From Firmicutes bacterium UBA994 (GTDB lineage Bacteria; Bacillota; UBA994), in NCBI GenBank assembly GCA_002292025.1, contig DBBC01000052.1, positions 1 to 15,427 on the forward strand: DNA of 15,427 nucleotides, in the 5' to 3' direction. The notes beneath the pieces are model-generated. The model was not told the DNA's origin. It saw nothing but the letters and a program-made list of their open reading frames with translations, and did no database searches. Positions within the stretch are counted from its first letter, which is position 1. The number at the start of each line of letters is the position of its first letter. Position numbers and translations under genes: made by a program. Positions 13,783 to 15,427 of this stretch are shown in pieces.

Positions 13783-15427
13783 ATGGAACGCATAAAATTA
13801 TCGATTGACGGTGCGCCTGTGGAAGTAGACCCCGGCTCGACCATACTCGATGCCGCGCGTAAAGTGGGGGTACATGTTCCCACTTTATGTTTTCATCCTG
13901 AACTTCGCTTAGAAGGCTCCTGCCGACTGTGTGTAGTGGAAATCGAAGGTGTTAAAACCCTTGCCGCTTCCTGTGTTTATCCCGCGGCAAGCGGCATGCG
14001 GGTACGGACTAACTCCGAAGTCGTGCGCAGTACGCGCAAGTCCATAATAGAGCTTTTGCTCGCGAACCATCCACCGGATTGCTTGGTGTGCTCGCGGCAC
14101 GGGACATGCGAGCTGCAGGCTGTGTCACACCAGCTGGGCGTGCGTAAAGTTCGCTTTAAGCGTGAAGACCGTAACCAGCCACAAGATTTAAGCAGTGTAG
14201 CGGTAGTGCGCGACCCGAGCAAATGCATTCTCTGCGCCCGCTGCCTTCGCGTCTGTGAGCAGGTGCAAAGAGTATCGGCGATCAGTCTTGCCGGACGCGG
14301 GTCCAAGGCCATGGTGACCACGCCTTTTGGGCACGGTTTGGCCGATGGCCCGTGCGTGGCGTGCGGACAATGCATCAAGGTCTGCCCCGTTGCCGCGCTG
14401 AAAGAAGCTGACGCCACGCAGGAAACATGGCGAGCTTTAGGTGACCCCACGTTGCATACGGTGGTGCAAGTGGCTCCGGCGGTGCGCGCCGCACTAGGTG
14501 AGGAGTTTGGCATGCGCCCGGGTGCGCTGGTGACGGGAAAGCTGGTCACCGCACTGCGCAAGCTGGGATTTGCCCAAATATTCGATACGCAGTTCGGCGC
14601 AGATCTGACTATTGTGGAAGAAGGACACGAGTTTTTGCGGCGGCTAAATGATAATAAAGACCTGCCCTTAATTACTTCCTGTAGCCCGGGGTGGGTAAAG
14701 TATGCAGAGCACTTCTACCCAGAGATGCTCCCGCACTTGTCTACTTGTAAGTCACCGCAACAAATGGTGGGAGCGCTTGTGAAGACCTATTACGCTAAGA
14801 GAATAGGGATACCGCCCAGCAAGATTTTCCATGTAGCGATTATGCCCTGTACCGCTAAAAAGTTCGAGGCCGTCCGCCCAGAGATGGGGCGCGACGGTGT
14901 GCGGGACGTCGATGCCGTGCTCACTACGCGCGAACTGGCCGCCATGTTAAAAGAAGCGGGGATTGACTTTGCCAACTTACCGGATAGCGAATTTGACCTG
15001 CCGCTGGGCATGTCTTCCGGCGCAAGTGCAATCTTTGGCGTAACCGGGGGTGTTACGGAAGCCGTTTTGCGTTCCGTCACCGAGCTTAAGACGGGTAAAG
15101 AGCTAGAAGACATCGAGTTCCATGCTGTGCGCGGGTTTGCGGGCGTGAGGGAGGCTGCTGTTGCCCTTAACGGCATGACGTTAAAGATAGCGATAGTCAA
15201 CTCATTAGGGCAGGCGGAAAAGCTTCTCAGGAAAGTGAAGCGGGGAGAGGCGCCGTACCATTTTATAGAGATTATGGGCTGCCTTGGTGGCTGTGTCGGA
15301 GGCGGCGGGCAGCCGTTCAGCAAAGACTCTGAGATTACGCACAAGCGCGCCGCGGCGATGTATCGGCAAGACCACCTCAAACGGGTGCGCAAATCGCATG
15401 ATAATCCGGCGGTTAGAGAGCTGTACC
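13783..15427 (+). CDS. hydA: [FeFe] hydrogenase catalytic subunit HydA (partial, 3' end outside window)
   Basis: From ATG 13783 (GGAGG just upstream) 548 codons are readable and no stop occurs before the window ends. The N-terminal [2Fe-2S] domain has Cys36, 47, 50 and 64. A His-Cys3 cluster follows (His96, Cys100, 103, 109). Two [4Fe-4S] ferredoxin motifs lie at Cys148-158 and Cys191-201. The H-domain carries L1 TSCSPGW (298-304), L2 MPCTAKKFE (354-362) and L3 EIMGCLGGCVGGGGQP (496-511), with Cys356, 500 and 504 as H-cluster ligands. The small-subunit-like tail has begun (about 516 onward), so only a few tens of residues should be missing. This layout matches the HydA of NAD-linked, electron-bifurcating hydrogenases, consistent with hydB upstream. 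Maturation genes (hydE, hydF, hydG) are not in the window. Confidence 0.95.
   Translation, partial: MERIKLSIDGAPVEVDPGSTILDAARKVGVHVPTLCFHPELRLEGSCRLCVVEIEGVKTLAASCVYPAASGMRVRTNSEVVRSTRKSIIELLLANHPPDCLVCSRHGTCELQAVSHQLGVRKVRFKREDRNQPQDLSSVAVVRDPSKCILCARCLRVCEQVQRVSAISLAGRGSKAMVTTPFGHGLADGPCVACGQCIKVCPVAALKEADATQETWRALGDPTLHTVVQVAPAVRAALGEEFGMRPGALVTGKLVTALRKLGFAQIFDTQFGADLTIVEEGHEFLRRLNDNKDLPLITSCSPGWVKYAEHFYPEMLPHLSTCKSPQQMVGALVKTYYAKRIGIPPSKIFHVAIMPCTAKKFEAVRPEMGRDGVRDVDAVLTTRELAAMLKEAGIDFANLPDSEFDLPLGMSSGASAIFGVTGGVTEAVLRSVTELKTGKELEDIEFHAVRGFAGVREAAVALNGMTLKIAIVNSLGQAEKLLRKVKRGEAPYHFIEIMGCLGGCVGGGGQPFSKDSEITHKRAAAMYRQDHLKRVRKSHDNPAVRELY

Overview
The window looks like a chromosome segment of a strictly anaerobic Bacillota bacterium (Clostridia grade, fermentative, syntrophic or acetogenic). 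The reasons are a Rex regulator, EF-P next to an aminopeptidase P, strong GGAGG ribosome binding sites, ATG/GTG/TTG starts, and a bifurcating-type [FeFe] hydrogenase. No species can be named from the sequence. No RNA gene, CRISPR array, transposase or phage gene was found.

Left part (1-4895, all on +): the tail of a pilN-like gene, a pilO-like gene and a pseudopilin form the end of a type IV pilus/type II secretion operon. A perfect 13-bp stem-loop follows. Next come housekeeping genes: aminopeptidase P (papA), elongation factor P (efp), an enlarged class II aldolase-like enzyme, and rex, the NADH/NAD+-sensing repressor.

Middle (4896-5242): a short convergent gap holds the remains of a PIN-domain gene on the minus strand, with a missing active-site Asp, an internal deletion and a frameshift.

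Right part (5243-15427): two redox gene sets are transcribed away from a common 230-bp control region. The minus set is a NuoE-like [2Fe-2S] subunit, a NuoF-like flavoprotein, and a 1240-residue fusion joining a NuoG/HydA-type ferredoxin domain, a GltD/NfnL-type FAD + NADP(H) module, an iron-sulfur relay, and a molybdopterin-oxidoreductase-like domain without the formate dehydrogenase catalytic residues. The plus set is a cysteine-stripped ferredoxin-fold protein, a second NuoF-like subunit (HydB) and the [FeFe] hydrogenase HydA, which runs off the window.

The simplest reading is an electron-balancing locus. The plus set would exchange electrons among H2, NAD(H) and ferredoxin. The minus set would exchange them among NAD(H), NADP(H) and ferredoxin, resembling the Stn-type transhydrogenases of acetogens but with a NuoG-like extension. 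Only one NuoE/HydC-type subunit is present, so the two complexes may share it. A good promoter, a cre-like palindrome and two TTCACAA boxes precede the hydrogenase genes, and rex lies nearby, so redox and carbon control are plausible. A heptanucleotide repeat (CTTTTGT) recurs in three intergenic gaps.
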